A stretch of 64,000 bases of DNA from Chondrus crispus (taxonomy: Eukaryota > Rhodophyta > Florideophyceae > Gigartinales > Gigartinaceae), in assembly GCF_000350225.1 (NCBI RefSeq), contig NW_005179320.1:1-64000 (forward strand). Reading direction: 5' to 3'. Positions within the stretch are counted from its first letter, which is position 1, and every line of letters starts with the position of its first letter. The notes beneath the pieces are model-generated. The model had not been told where the DNA came from. It saw only the letters and a program-made list of their open reading frames with translations, and ran no database searches. A program made the position numbers and the translations under genes. Below are positions 1 through 9,310 of the stretch, one piece after another.

Positions 1-955
1 AGGGACGTGATAGATAAGAGCGTTCGTTGTGCGCTAGGCCCTCGCTACCGATGGCGAGAGGCCTCAAGGAGAATATGAGTTCGCGCGCGCCCCTGCCCTC
101 GCTACCGGATGGCGAAGAGGGACGAGGGGAACGCGATCTGCCATTGCCCCTTCCTCCTCCGCTTTGAGGAAAGCACGGGCGGGCGTGCTGTGTCACGCCG
201 ATGACAAAGGGGAATTAGAAGCAACGAACAGACTCGAAGAAACGCGTCACGATGGAAGCAATGTTTACTGTGTCGTCCTCGACGACGTAAGGGAAGAAGG
301 GCACCGCGCGGTTGACGACCGGACCGCGCGGTCAGCGACTGGCATTGTTCGAGGGCCCGCGAGACCCCGAAGCATGTTTATCCGGGGGACAATACCCCGG
401 ATGCCGAGGTGTCTCGGTGTCCAGTTCGGCGAGGCTAGGCATGAAGACATGCGGCGTGCCCTCCCCATTGACGGTAGACGGAAGGGGTAGCCGGGCGAAA
501 CGAAAGGACCGGCTTGGATGGCCCCTCACCGGGGGCCACCAGTTCCAAGGACACGGTCGTGGACCGCGAGCGGGACTTCTGGAAACCCGGCGGAGGGAGC
601 GGACCCGCTTGGGCCAGGACGACGCCACCCCCACGCGGTCCGGATGACGCACTTGGGAGTCCGAGCCCGCTCGAAGGCGGGGTCCCGACGGCCACCGCCT
701 CCGCCATAGTTGGCTTCACGACGCCCGGGGGTGACTGCCGGAGAGGAATAGACCGCGGGTCGGCCATGCTGACACGGGCGGTGACGCGAGAGGGGACGAC
801 CAAATGGCGCTGTCAAGGACGAAGTGGGACAGTGCGCAAAGGGGGGGGGAAATTCGTATACCAGGTCGGATCTGCTCGGGGTTCAGGGAGTGGGACGGAC
901 AGGTTCTGCAAGCCTCAGGAGTGAACGCGGACGTTCACTCTTGAGGGGGGGGTGA
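1..955 (+). mobile_element. Probable internal 3-prime part of an LTR-type element (fossil)
   Basis: This GC-rich stretch lies directly upstream of the LTR-like repeat at 956-1888 and ends in a G-rich purine run (941-952) that looks like the polypurine tract preceding a 3-prime LTR. No convincing gag, protease, reverse transcriptase or integrase domain can be read in any frame here, so the family (Ty3 or Ty1) cannot be named. The element continues to the left beyond the window. It is treated as a broken or partial fossil; the assignment rests on the purine tract and the adjacent LTR only. Confidence 0.35.
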
Positions 956-1888
956 TGTGGTATAACCCCAAACGCAAATTAGATTAGGATTGGATCAGGG
1001 ACAGTAAGGCAACGAGCCTTACAGCCATGCGCGCACACACGTGTCCTCCACGTGTACGGGACGCGTACTACACGTGGACTGTCAGCCCCGCCGGCTGACA
1101 GCGCTACAGTGTCGGTAGACCGGCACTACTGTAGAGTTATGATAGACTACGATGTACATTAAATATGAGCGGACCGCCGGCGGTGGAGGACGACAAGCAC
1201 GGACTTGTCAAGGATCCTCCACCTTGGTCCGCCCGCTTACTTTTAGGTACTTCCGTCCGTTTTACCTAGAAGCAGCACCGCGTGCGGGTTGAGGACGCGC
1301 GTAGCACGCCCACGAGCCGGCTCCGCCTCCGCCCGTCGGTACTGGAACGTCACCCAGTACCGCTCCGGGGCGTCGAGGCGTAGAACCGCTCGCGCGTGCG
1401 CGCGTCCTCCCCGATCCCGCTCTACCACCGCTACCTCGAGCCCGTGCTCGGTACCGTGGGTGGGCCGTGCTTCTGTCTTCCCGCCGATCGGGGTCTTTCC
1501 GAACTGTCAGTACTCACCCCCCTCGTCGTTGGGGGTGATTATACTACATCTCCCTCCGCCGCCGTCGGTCCGCTCCATATTTAATATACAAAACAATCTA
1601 TCATAACACTACAGTACCTCGATACTGTAGCGGGCTACTGTAGTGCAGGTCGGCCCGCACTGTAATACTGTCAGCTATGTCGAGGCTGACAGTACACGTA
1701 TCGCACGTGGTGCGTGCGCGCTTCGTTCGCGCGCTGTACACGTGTGCACGTGTGTGCGCGTGTCCCTTGTCCCCGTGGTGTACACGTGGACACGCGCGGT
1801 TGTACTGTAGAGCTCGACGCTCTACAGTAGCTGATCTAGTTCTTGATCTAATCTAATTCAAACCCCCAAGGGGGGGGGTTATGCTACA
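956..1888 (+). mobile_element. LTR-like terminal repeat with long internal inverted organisation (fossil)
   Basis: The 933 bp unit begins TGTGGTATAACC and ends GGTTATGCTACA, so it has the TG...CA form and short inverted ends of an LTR. The bases on either side (GGTGA and GAAGG) do not match as a target duplication, which fits a 3-prime LTR whose partner lies outside the window. Its left third (to about 1215) and right third (from about 1545) are imperfect inverted copies of each other, sharing TTAGATTA, GTTATGATAG and TTAAATATG blocks, with several nested hairpins such as CTGTCAGCC...GGCTGACAG. A long-TIR foldback element is the main alternative. It sits inside a pogo-like transposase, so it is younger than that gene. 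Confidence 0.5.
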
Positions 1889-3541
1889 GAAGGGACCATC
1901 ATCAAAAATGCACTACTGTCATTCTCACACAGCGGAACGCCAATATCACGCAGCTGCTTCAAGGATTTGGTGCAACATTTTGTAAAGTCACTCCCGCAAT
2001 CACGTCAAACCAAACTCTCTTTCACAGATTGCAGACCAGGGGATGGCTTCGTGCGCAATTTCTTGGAACGGCATAAAGAGATTTTATTGAAAAGAGGAGC
2101 GCAACTGAAGAAGCCCCGACAATTGGCGATGGCACCGACAAATCTCGCCAAGCATTACGTCCGGCTTATGCAAGTGTACAGGGAATATCAAATTGAGTCT
2201 CCCGCCCAAATCTTCAACATAGACGAGAGTGGATTTTCGACACGCACTGCCGCTCGGTCTCGAACGAAACCTCTTTTCGATTTCCATGGACGCAGCAATT
2301 CAGTTGAGCTAAAATGGAGTTCTAATGCGCAACATGTGACCATAATGCCAGTTATTTCAGCAGATGGAAGGGCCTGGTGTCCGCTTGCAGTGCTTCCAGG
2401 CAAAAAGGCAAAATACAGGAAGCGTACAGATGGCACCATCGAGACCCCTCTTACATTATTTCCCCCCAATGCGCATTGCGTTTAAAGAGAAAAGGCTGGT
2501 GTCAACACTGGGATTTTCTATCAGTGGGGACAGAAGATTGTACAGGAGACGCATCAATTACGGCAAAGGTTTCGCAATATTCTCCTCGCCCTCGATGGAT
2601 ACGGTGCGCACTGTTCGTACAAAGTATTGAAGTTATTCCGGGACAATCGAGTTGTCATCGTTGGCCTACCTGCTCACACCAGCCACCGCACGCGGCTTTT
2701 GGACTTTTCCGTTTTTCACCCTACAAGACTACATTTCGAAATGACGTCAACCAACGGACTGTCGTCGTAAAGACAGTGCAAAAAATGATGTGTACACGGT
2801 ATGCGAGCTTCTGACCAATGCGTACAATCAGGCAGTTAACTTTCAGAACATCAGGAGCGGCTTCAGGGCGTGTGGGCTATGGGCCTTTGGCAAACGCGGG
2901 GTTAACCCGAATGTAATCCAAGAGACGGATATCACCAACCTCGAAGGGGCTCAGTCTCAGTCGGCCGCATTCGAGTCGTGCCGTGAACTCGTTACAAGTT
3001 TTAAAGAGTCATGTAATTTGTTGCCCAGCGATGGTGACGTTTTGTTAAATGGTACAGTTAATACGAGAAGCGGAGCATTGCTGACGGGTGACGCAATTCT
3101 TTCTGTTTTTAAAGAGCGCGAAGAAATACGGCAGGCCACAGAAAGGGGAAGGGAACAGCGGGCAGCGCAGGCGGAAGAGCGGCGAGAGAGAAGACAACTG
3201 GAAGTGACGGAACGCCAGCGAGAACGCCTTCAATCGGATTTGACCAAACGTGCGCATCAGCTTTTGCTAGCGCAACGCAGTGAGCGCACTGTAGTCCTTG
3301 CTGCAAACCGCACCTCTCGCAGAACCGAAGCGAGGCTACGAGCACTTCAGCGCCGCGCGGGTACTGAAGGTGGCCATTAAAAATGATAATTTTTTTTGCT
3401 TTGGCACGCAACATATGACCCATTATTTGTGCGTTGTAGGGCTCCTAAGAGGATACCGAACTGCCTTGTATTGACGGTGTTTATGGGACTTTTACTGCGC
3501 CGGATTCGCAGTTCGAGATCTGTCGCTTACTTAACCGGCTG
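1889..3541 (+). mobile_element. Pogo-like (Tc1/mariner superfamily) DNA transposon remnant, left end lost
   Basis: The body is a DDE_1 transposase pseudogene (described separately). The LTR-type element at 1-1888 interrupts its left side, so the left terminal repeat is outside the window. A candidate right end is CCGGCTG followed by TA at 3539-3543, matching the CAG...CTG/TA convention of pogo elements; this end is tentative because its partner cannot be seen. Bases 3381-3538 hold no further gene. Confidence 0.55.
1922..3380 (+). pseudogene. Pogo/Tigger-like DDE_1 transposase, broken
   Basis: The reading frame is open from the LTR border through about 1922-2482 and contains the typical GTPIS segment, the FLERHKEILLKRG linker and the first catalytic aspartate in IFNIDESGFSTR (about 2215). 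The second catalytic block LLALDGYGAH (about 2582) is in the same frame beyond a single TAA at 2483-2485. A frameshift near 2757-2772 moves the remainder to another frame, where SGFRACGLWAFGKRGVNP matches the family C-terminus, followed by a Glu/Arg-rich coiled coil to the stop at 3380. With the 5-prime end separated by the LTR, one nonsense codon and one frameshift, it is a dead but fairly young copy. Pogo transposases cut and paste at TA dinucleotides. Confidence 0.75.
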
Positions 3542-3901
3542 TAAGGGGCACATAAACGACTTTTGAACGCATATAGTGGATTCCATCCAAAAAATAATTT
3601 TAAAATCTCTCAAAGTGACCCATTTATTAGTACTTGATGATACATGACATCCCTTACTGTATTGAGTACGGCTTTTTGCAGCCAAGGGCAAATTGATAGA
3701 AAGGCCTATTAGATATACTCTGTAAATGCAGACTTCGTGCGTAATTAACGACATATTGCTGAAAGATTGAGTCGTTACCGAAAACACCAGATTGTTACGT
3801 ATAGCTGGATGAATTTCAGATTTATTCTGCATTTTTGATAACAACGTGTGTACTCAATTTTGACATGATGATTACAGTACTCCAAAAAATGTACCCAAAT
3901 A
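3542..3901. other. Spacer without recognisable gene
   Basis: This AT-rich stretch separates the pogo remnant from the Harbinger transposase. It probably holds the 3-prime flank of the Harbinger element, but no terminal inverted repeat was identified. A short ORF on the minus strand (3527-3844) has no family resemblance. Confidence 0.3.
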
Positions 3902-5224
3902 TTAATCAAAGATAGAATCATAACAATCACTGTCTCTGTCAGCCGCGTATAGCTCTAACCCAAGACGAAGGCGGCGCTTCACACGGTATTTCTCCTGCGC
4001 ACGCCTCCTCTTCTGTACTGTATCCTCCTCAATCGCATATTGCCTATTTTTAACCTGATTGTGACGGTCCAAATCAGCAGCACGGAGCGGATGCCACTTG
4101 ACATGGAGATTTGTCAAGCTGATACAAAAGCGGAAAATCTTATCATAACTTTTCTCAGCCCACCTGTATTTGCGTGATAAAATATTCCACTTTGTGCACA
4201 ATCTCCCGAAGAAATTTTCCACAATTATTCGATCTGACGAAATCTTCTTGTTTTGAGCCTCATCTTCTAACGTTAAGTGTCCGTTCACGGGTTTGCGCCT
4301 TGGTATGACAGATCGCAAAAACTCACTTGAGCCCTGATAGCACTTACCAGCCAATAGTCCCCAGGTATTATCATACTTTTCACATAATATGCCAACGTCT
4401 GCAATGTCCAGCTCGCCTTCCTTCTTGGCCATAGCATCAATGTGAAAATCCTCCATTTTTTTCATAATGTCGATGTCAGCAACGGAGCCCGGATAATGAA
4501 CTGAGCATATAGCCAGTCCATTTGGTACCACGGAGACCTCCACCTTATAACCGTACATCTTATGCTTTCCGCTAAAGTACTTCTTTCCCTCTTCCATAGA
4601 TCGACTTGGTCTAACAGCTTGCTAAAAAGTAACATCTGTAGCATAACGACAAAAATTAAATGTCTTAAACGTCTTTTATGTCTGTAGCATCTTTGTCATT
4701 GTCCAAGACTTCCCCTGGTTAAGCACTAATGTGTCATATAGTTCTTCCAAAACTACATTAATAAACTTCATAACCGTGCGCTCAAACGTAGGACCATTCA
4801 CACCAAACATCCTTCCCAAGTAGTCCCATTGCCCACCGTGTTTAAGTGCTGTCAAAGTGAACAACAAAACATCCTTGCCACTAAACTGTGACTTTCGTCC
4901 TCGCCCCACATTCCAGTGGGTTGTGATGTGGTCTTGCAAGAGAGGCCAAAGCTTTCCAAACTCATTTACATCGAAGTTTGACATTTTCACGATCGCGTCA
5001 GATCCTCCTGTGTTGTAAAATTTATCGAACACAAGAGAGCTGAACGTGCATTCGTCATCAGAGTCTTCTTTTGTGCGGTCGATGTCGTATTCGTCAATTT
5101 CTGCCTTGCGTTCAACCGCTGCATCGGCAAGCAGTCTCAGTGCGTTATTAACGTCGACATGCTTCGCTAAAGGAGCATTCGGAGGTGTAGGACGGGCACG
5201 GGAGCGATTGGGAGAAACCGGCAT
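3902..5224 (-). pseudogene. PIF/Harbinger-like DDE_4 transposase with two in-frame stops
   Basis: The ATG at 5224 opens a frame giving an N-terminal region (VFDKFYNTGGSDAIVKMSNF, then LFTLTALKHGGQWDYLGRMF). This frame meets TAA at 4676-4678, continues as KTFKTFNFCRYATDVTF and meets TAG at 4622-4624. It then continues as QAVRPSRSMEEGKKYFSG and KMYGYKVEVSVVPNGLAICS, with PGSVADIDIM and the late DDE region SSDRIIVENFFGRLCTKWNI, to the stop at 3902. The YATDVTF, HYPGSVADIDI and IIVENFFGR blocks are those of HARBI1-type nucleases. There is no frameshift, and the TAG stands where relatives usually have Gln (CAG). Harbinger elements normally need a second, DNA-binding protein; none with a clear Myb fold is seen nearby. 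Confidence 0.75.
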
Positions 5225-6403
5225 AGTGGTGAAAAAGTAGGGGCTGAATTGGTCTGGTGATAGCGCTGGGACAGAATTTGTGCACAGTTAATGCGCAATG
5301 TTGAAGTGAATTCGGTGAGAAATGTGTCTTATGAGCGTTTGGCGTGGCAATGCGCAAAGGGGCGGGGTTGTGTAAAAATTTTTGAAATTCTGCATTTCGA
5401 CGCTGTTTATGATAATTGATACTGTATTGTGTAATCGCTCTGTCTTTACGTAAAGTTGATGTGTTTTTCGTAAATGCAGCCATTTTTGTTTATGTGGTCA
5501 TGATCTCTACAGTGCGGATGGATTTGTCGAAAAGGCCTATTGGACAGTTCGAGGTTAATCTTTGACAAAACTTTATCTCCTGACTGTAAGTAGCTAAGAG
5601 TCTCAACAAGTGCAGGTGAGCTACTGGTTATTATTCTGGTTGCACAACAATGTAAACTGTACAGTACTACCATTTACAGTGCTTTTCTTGAAAAATGCAA
5701 TTTAAAGGCCTGGGAGATACGCACTGCTGGAAGTCAAGAGAAGAAAATTTTGTGATGGACTGCGAGAGTGGCAATCAGGAGAATACGCATTGTGCCTGGA
5801 CTACCACACCGCAACTTTGGACCTGATTACCGTGAAATAGCGTCCGCCATTTCAAGGCCAATGGCTCTGATTTTTCTGGAGCATTGATTATTTTTTCACA
5901 TCCGAATATATTGTACCTCTGAGTGGCCACTGCAATCAGCCAAGCCAGCCTTGCTGTTTCCGACATTCGCAGGTGGAACTTGCGCATTCCACCACTGTAA
6001 TGTTAGTCGTTCTAAACTAGTCAACTTACCTTTTGGGAAACGGATTTTCCCATTTGAACCAGACTTTCATCCAAAATGACAAAAACCGGGTGCGGAAATA
6101 TTGAAAATATTTTCTCAGTCTTCTTTAATCTTAAGATTCGTAACAAATTTGCCTTGGGTGGTAGCGCAGCATCGCTCAAAAATTTGTAATTACGCTTCAT
6201 CATCCCTTTACGTGGCGTGGCGGTGCAATTATTGACTCAGCACTTTGCGTTTGATCTTGGTCTGCCCTGGGCCAGACCAGGATCAAACAAAATGATGGGG
6301 CCATCGACAAACCGTACAGGGGGCAAATGAAGGGGCATGGCGATACGAATAATGCGATCAACACCTTGGCGACCCCTCTGCTTTGGAGAACGCCAAACCT
6401 GGA
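5225..6403. other. Spacer between Harbinger transposase and divergent ORF
   Basis: These 1.2 kb lie between two divergently oriented coding regions (transposase leftwards, unknown ORF rightwards). No ORF here has family resemblance. A CTGTACAGTAC motif at 5657-5667 belongs to a motif type repeated through the window. If the two flanking ORFs belong to one element, this would be its shared promoter region. Confidence 0.3.
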
Positions 6404-7843
6404 ATGTCTGTAGAACAAACGAACGACACAGAAAATCCGAGCCATACTCGGATTGACAACCGAAATTATGCTACTGTTGATAATATGACAAGATCTAATC
6501 GTGGGCAAAACGGTCGCTTTCAATCCTCAAATGGCGATGCAGACGGCGCCATACAAAAGAATCGTAAAAGGAATCAGCGTCATCGTGCTAGGCGGAAAAG
6601 CTTGATGGAAGCTGTTTTCGAACGATATATTGCAGTGTTCTTTATCGTGGGGGAAAAAAGAGATTGGATTCCCTACTCTTCGCGGACTGGTCCTTTTGTT
6701 TCTGTTTTTCAGAGCATCATAAAATCTGCTTATAGACTCGGAAAAAATGAACGATCATCAATGCTTCGGGGCATATACCTCAACTCTGGAGAAGCCGAAG
6801 AAATGGCCAGAATCAGCGTCAGAGATCCTTCAGTCCCGTCTGCCACACCATCAAGAGTGAAAGTCTACCGCTACCGAAGACTGCCGTCGCTGACTAAACC
6901 AAAATCGGAAATAAAGGCATTAGAAGACTGGTTAAGGCACGTAGAAAACATTGGCGCACTGTTCGGCACATGGACGGAAGCACGCAATATTTGCGTCAAT
7001 GCGATTCGGAGCTACAATTATATCTCCGAGAATGAAGTTGGGTACGTTGGATTCCCTGTCCAGGTCTCACCAATACCTTTGCAATCATCATCATCGTCGC
7101 AACCTGGACCTGAAATAATAATCAATGCATGTAATGACACAGAGGTGAATGATCCCGCCCATACGCCAAGCCGACGACTTGGAGCCCAGAACACCCTTGC
7201 TAATTTGGAATCGTCATCATCGGTGCAAAGGCCTTTGCCGCAAGTCATTGCCATTGTGAGAGAGAGGTACGCATCTGGGGAGGGTGGCAAGAATGCTCGT
7301 GATGCATTAATTGCTTTAACAGTAAGGACAAACGGGTCACAAACAGTCCGTGGTCGGGCACGAGAACTGGACAGTCATGTGCCAAGCAATTGCGCCAACA
7401 TCGCAATCGCCGGCGATGTGATCACTGCTAACGGAAGTACATATTCGGGTGATGAGACCGAAACAACGGGTTCCGCAGACTGTTCTGTTGACGAGCGGAA
7501 CAGTAGAATGCTTCAGTTCATGTTGCACTACCTCGATTTAGTGCATTGCGACGAGTTGTTCCTGGCTTTATGCATGGTATTTGATAATCGCTTGCATTCC
7601 ATGTTTCATATTGTATTGGGAGCCTTTAGAGAGAAGTGCAACAACAAGCAGCCCCGTGTACCCTACATGGTTCATATGCTGCTGGACTACTGCCATGACA
7701 AGGCATTCGGGGCAAAAGACCAAAAGAAACATGACGAATTGGAGCTTCGATTGAAGTCTGCCAGGGAAAATTTCAGCACAGTACGATCATTCTACGGTTT
7801 AAAGTCTTATGAAGAGATGGGGTGGACCTTTCCGCTCAAGTGA
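6404..7843 (+). CDS. Hypothetical 479-aa protein, possible transposon partner
   Basis: The uninterrupted frame starts at the ATG at 6404; an upstream TTG extension is not needed. I do not recognise the family. The N-terminal 50 residues are polar; a strongly basic stretch (KNRKRNQRHRARRKS, about residues 50-70) looks like a nuclear localisation or DNA-binding segment. A region rich in basic and aromatic residues follows (about 70-220), then Ser-rich linkers, and a more hydrophobic helical C-terminal part from about 365 (MLQFMLHYLDLVHCDELFL, ALCMVFDNRLHSMF). No Myb/SANT tryptophan pattern, zinc ligands or membrane segments are evident. It lies divergently from the Harbinger transposase 1.2 kb away, an arrangement known for two-gene Harbinger elements, but that link is inference. 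It may equally be an orphan host gene. Confidence 0.5.
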   Translation: MSVEQTNDTENPSHTRIDNRNYATVDNMTRSNRGQNGRFQSSNGDADGAIQKNRKRNQRHRARRKSLMEAVFERYIAVFFIVGEKRDWIPYSSRTGPFVSVFQSIIKSAYRLGKNERSSMLRGIYLNSGEAEEMARISVRDPSVPSATPSRVKVYRYRRLPSLTKPKSEIKALEDWLRHVENIGALFGTWTEARNICVNAIRSYNYISENEVGYVGFPVQVSPIPLQSSSSSQPGPEIIINACNDTEVNDPAHTPSRRLGAQNTLANLESSSSVQRPLPQVIAIVRERYASGEGGKNARDALIALTVRTNGSQTVRGRARELDSHVPSNCANIAIAGDVITANGSTYSGDETETTGSADCSVDERNSRMLQFMLHYLDLVHCDELFLALCMVFDNRLHSMFHIVLGAFREKCNNKQPRVPYMVHMLLDYCHDKAFGAKDQKKHDELELRLKSARENFSTVRSFYGLKSYEEMGWTFPLK

Positions 7844-9203
7844 TGAGGTGCTATTCATGAAATGCCGACGTGGGTGATCGGAAGTTGCGGGCAGTGACGG
7901 GAGGGTGGTGGATGTGTGGGGGGGCTGACGTGGTTGGTAGGACGTTAAGCATGGATGTTCCAAACGGCACGGTTCGGCGGCGGGGCAGTGTTTGTATAGT
8001 GTGCACTGCACAGCTTTTGCGGAGAGGCTCCGGGGAAGCGCGGCAGAGACGAGGGATTGCGGTCGTGGGCGTGGAAGGGGGTGGCTCGGGCGACCGTGTG
8101 CGTGTGGGCTATAATCGATTAGTTCCTTCGCAGGTATGCGTTCACATTTCGTTTTCCAAGTTCTCTTCCAGAATGGCTGTTCGCTTTTTGACTTCTTCAG
8201 CTGCATTTGCAGTCCCATGCTCACTCCGGCGCGCTCCTCTGAGATATACCTTCCCGCGCTCGCGATAGCAAATCCTCGAGGATTGGTTGCAATCGTTGCA
8301 GCGGTGTGAGGCATGAGAGTGGGCTTCCCATAGCGCACTATTGTGGCCGCTTATTGGAGTGGATCTTGAGATCAAGACATCTGGGCAAATTTCAGAGCTA
8401 CCAAAAAAACATAAAATTTTAGATGTGGTCGAATCCTTCGTTTTTTTCACTTTTTTCACCACTTTATCTCTGCTCTCGCGATCTGAAGCCAGTCGGCAAT
8501 TACGGAAAGAGGTGCCGAAGCTACTAATAAAAAGATCATTTGTGTTTTACAGTACGACGGTTCCATTGCGAAGGGAAACCAAGAGGCTTCCCTGCACTGA
8601 CCTCATTTAATATGAATGTTCCGACGTGAATACGAGTTTGAATGTATAGCAACTAAATATAGTGACGGCGACTTAATCATGCTTGAAACGGCAGAATTCC
8701 TTCCACTGCATCGCTGAAGACTAGCCTGTGTGTTCTAATTGTGAAGATACGTGAGACTATTTGTAGACTGACTAAAACGTCGGGGGCGGGGGAAGAGAGG
8801 GGGATTGGATCCAGTTGTTTGCTGCACTACGAAATGAGTTGAGCATGTTTCGTGTCACGGATGAAGGGCCCTGCGATGCATAACTGAGCTTGTACTTGTC
8901 TTATGTTGATAATTCTACTATATCAAGTTTACTCAACATTCTCCACATGTTTCATGCCCAGACTCAATGGGAAAGATTGGTCTGAGAGAGCCGCAGAAAA
9001 GAACAGACGTTGGCAGAGATCGAAGCTCTCGTGGTGCTTGCATAGGAGGCTTTGCATCATGCTCTGTGCACACCTTCCAAAGGCGTTTCTGCTATTTTCA
9101 TGCAAATCGATTGGCTAACATGATATACTCACCAGAACAAATGAGGAAGCCATGGCTGTGAGAGGCCTTGGCCAAGGGAGGCGCAACAGCGGGTGCCTAA
9201 CGG
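7844..9203. other. Spacer without supported gene
   Basis: No ORF on either strand shows a recognisable domain. A 31-codon frame with a targeting-peptide look (MAVRFLTSSAAFAVPCSLRR, starting at 8173) ends at 8268 without a credible splice donor or downstream exon. Its sequence also forms shadow ORFs on the minus strand. I see no RNA gene here. Confidence 0.25.
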
Positions 9204-9248
9204 GCACCACTGACAAGGGTTTGTCGGACAAACCCTTGTCAGTGGTGC
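9204..9248. repeat. Perfect hairpin, 21 bp arms, 3 nt loop
   Basis: Bases 9204-9224 are perfectly complementary to 9228-9248 with CGG between them (core GGGTTTGT-CGG-ACAAACCC). It is immediately followed by a second, unrelated perfect hairpin. There is no protein-coding gene within 1.3 kb on either side. Confidence 0.9.
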
Positions 9249-9253
9249 GCGTT

Positions 9254-9310
9254 ATCCGCCAACAACCAACCCCGACTCAGTGACTGAGTCGGGGTTGGTT
9301 GTTGGCGGAT
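9254..9310. repeat. Perfect hairpin, 28 bp arms, 1 nt loop
   Basis: Bases 9254-9281 pair perfectly with 9283-9310 around a single G (core GACTCAGT-G-ACTGAGTC). It starts five bases after the previous hairpin. The arms have no sequence similarity to the first hairpin, so this is not a tandem duplication of one element. Confidence 0.9.

Noticed and set aside
1-955. ORF 514-924 as an LTR-element protein
   Set aside because: Its composition is GC-driven and no gag or pol motif is recognisable, so no protein is assigned.
3527-3844. 105-codon minus-strand ORF
   Set aside because: It overlaps the candidate end of the pogo element and has no domain or coding-like composition.
8173-8268. 31-codon ORF with targeting-peptide look as the first exon of a gene
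   Set aside because: No splice donor before the stop and no downstream exon with a matching frame could be found.
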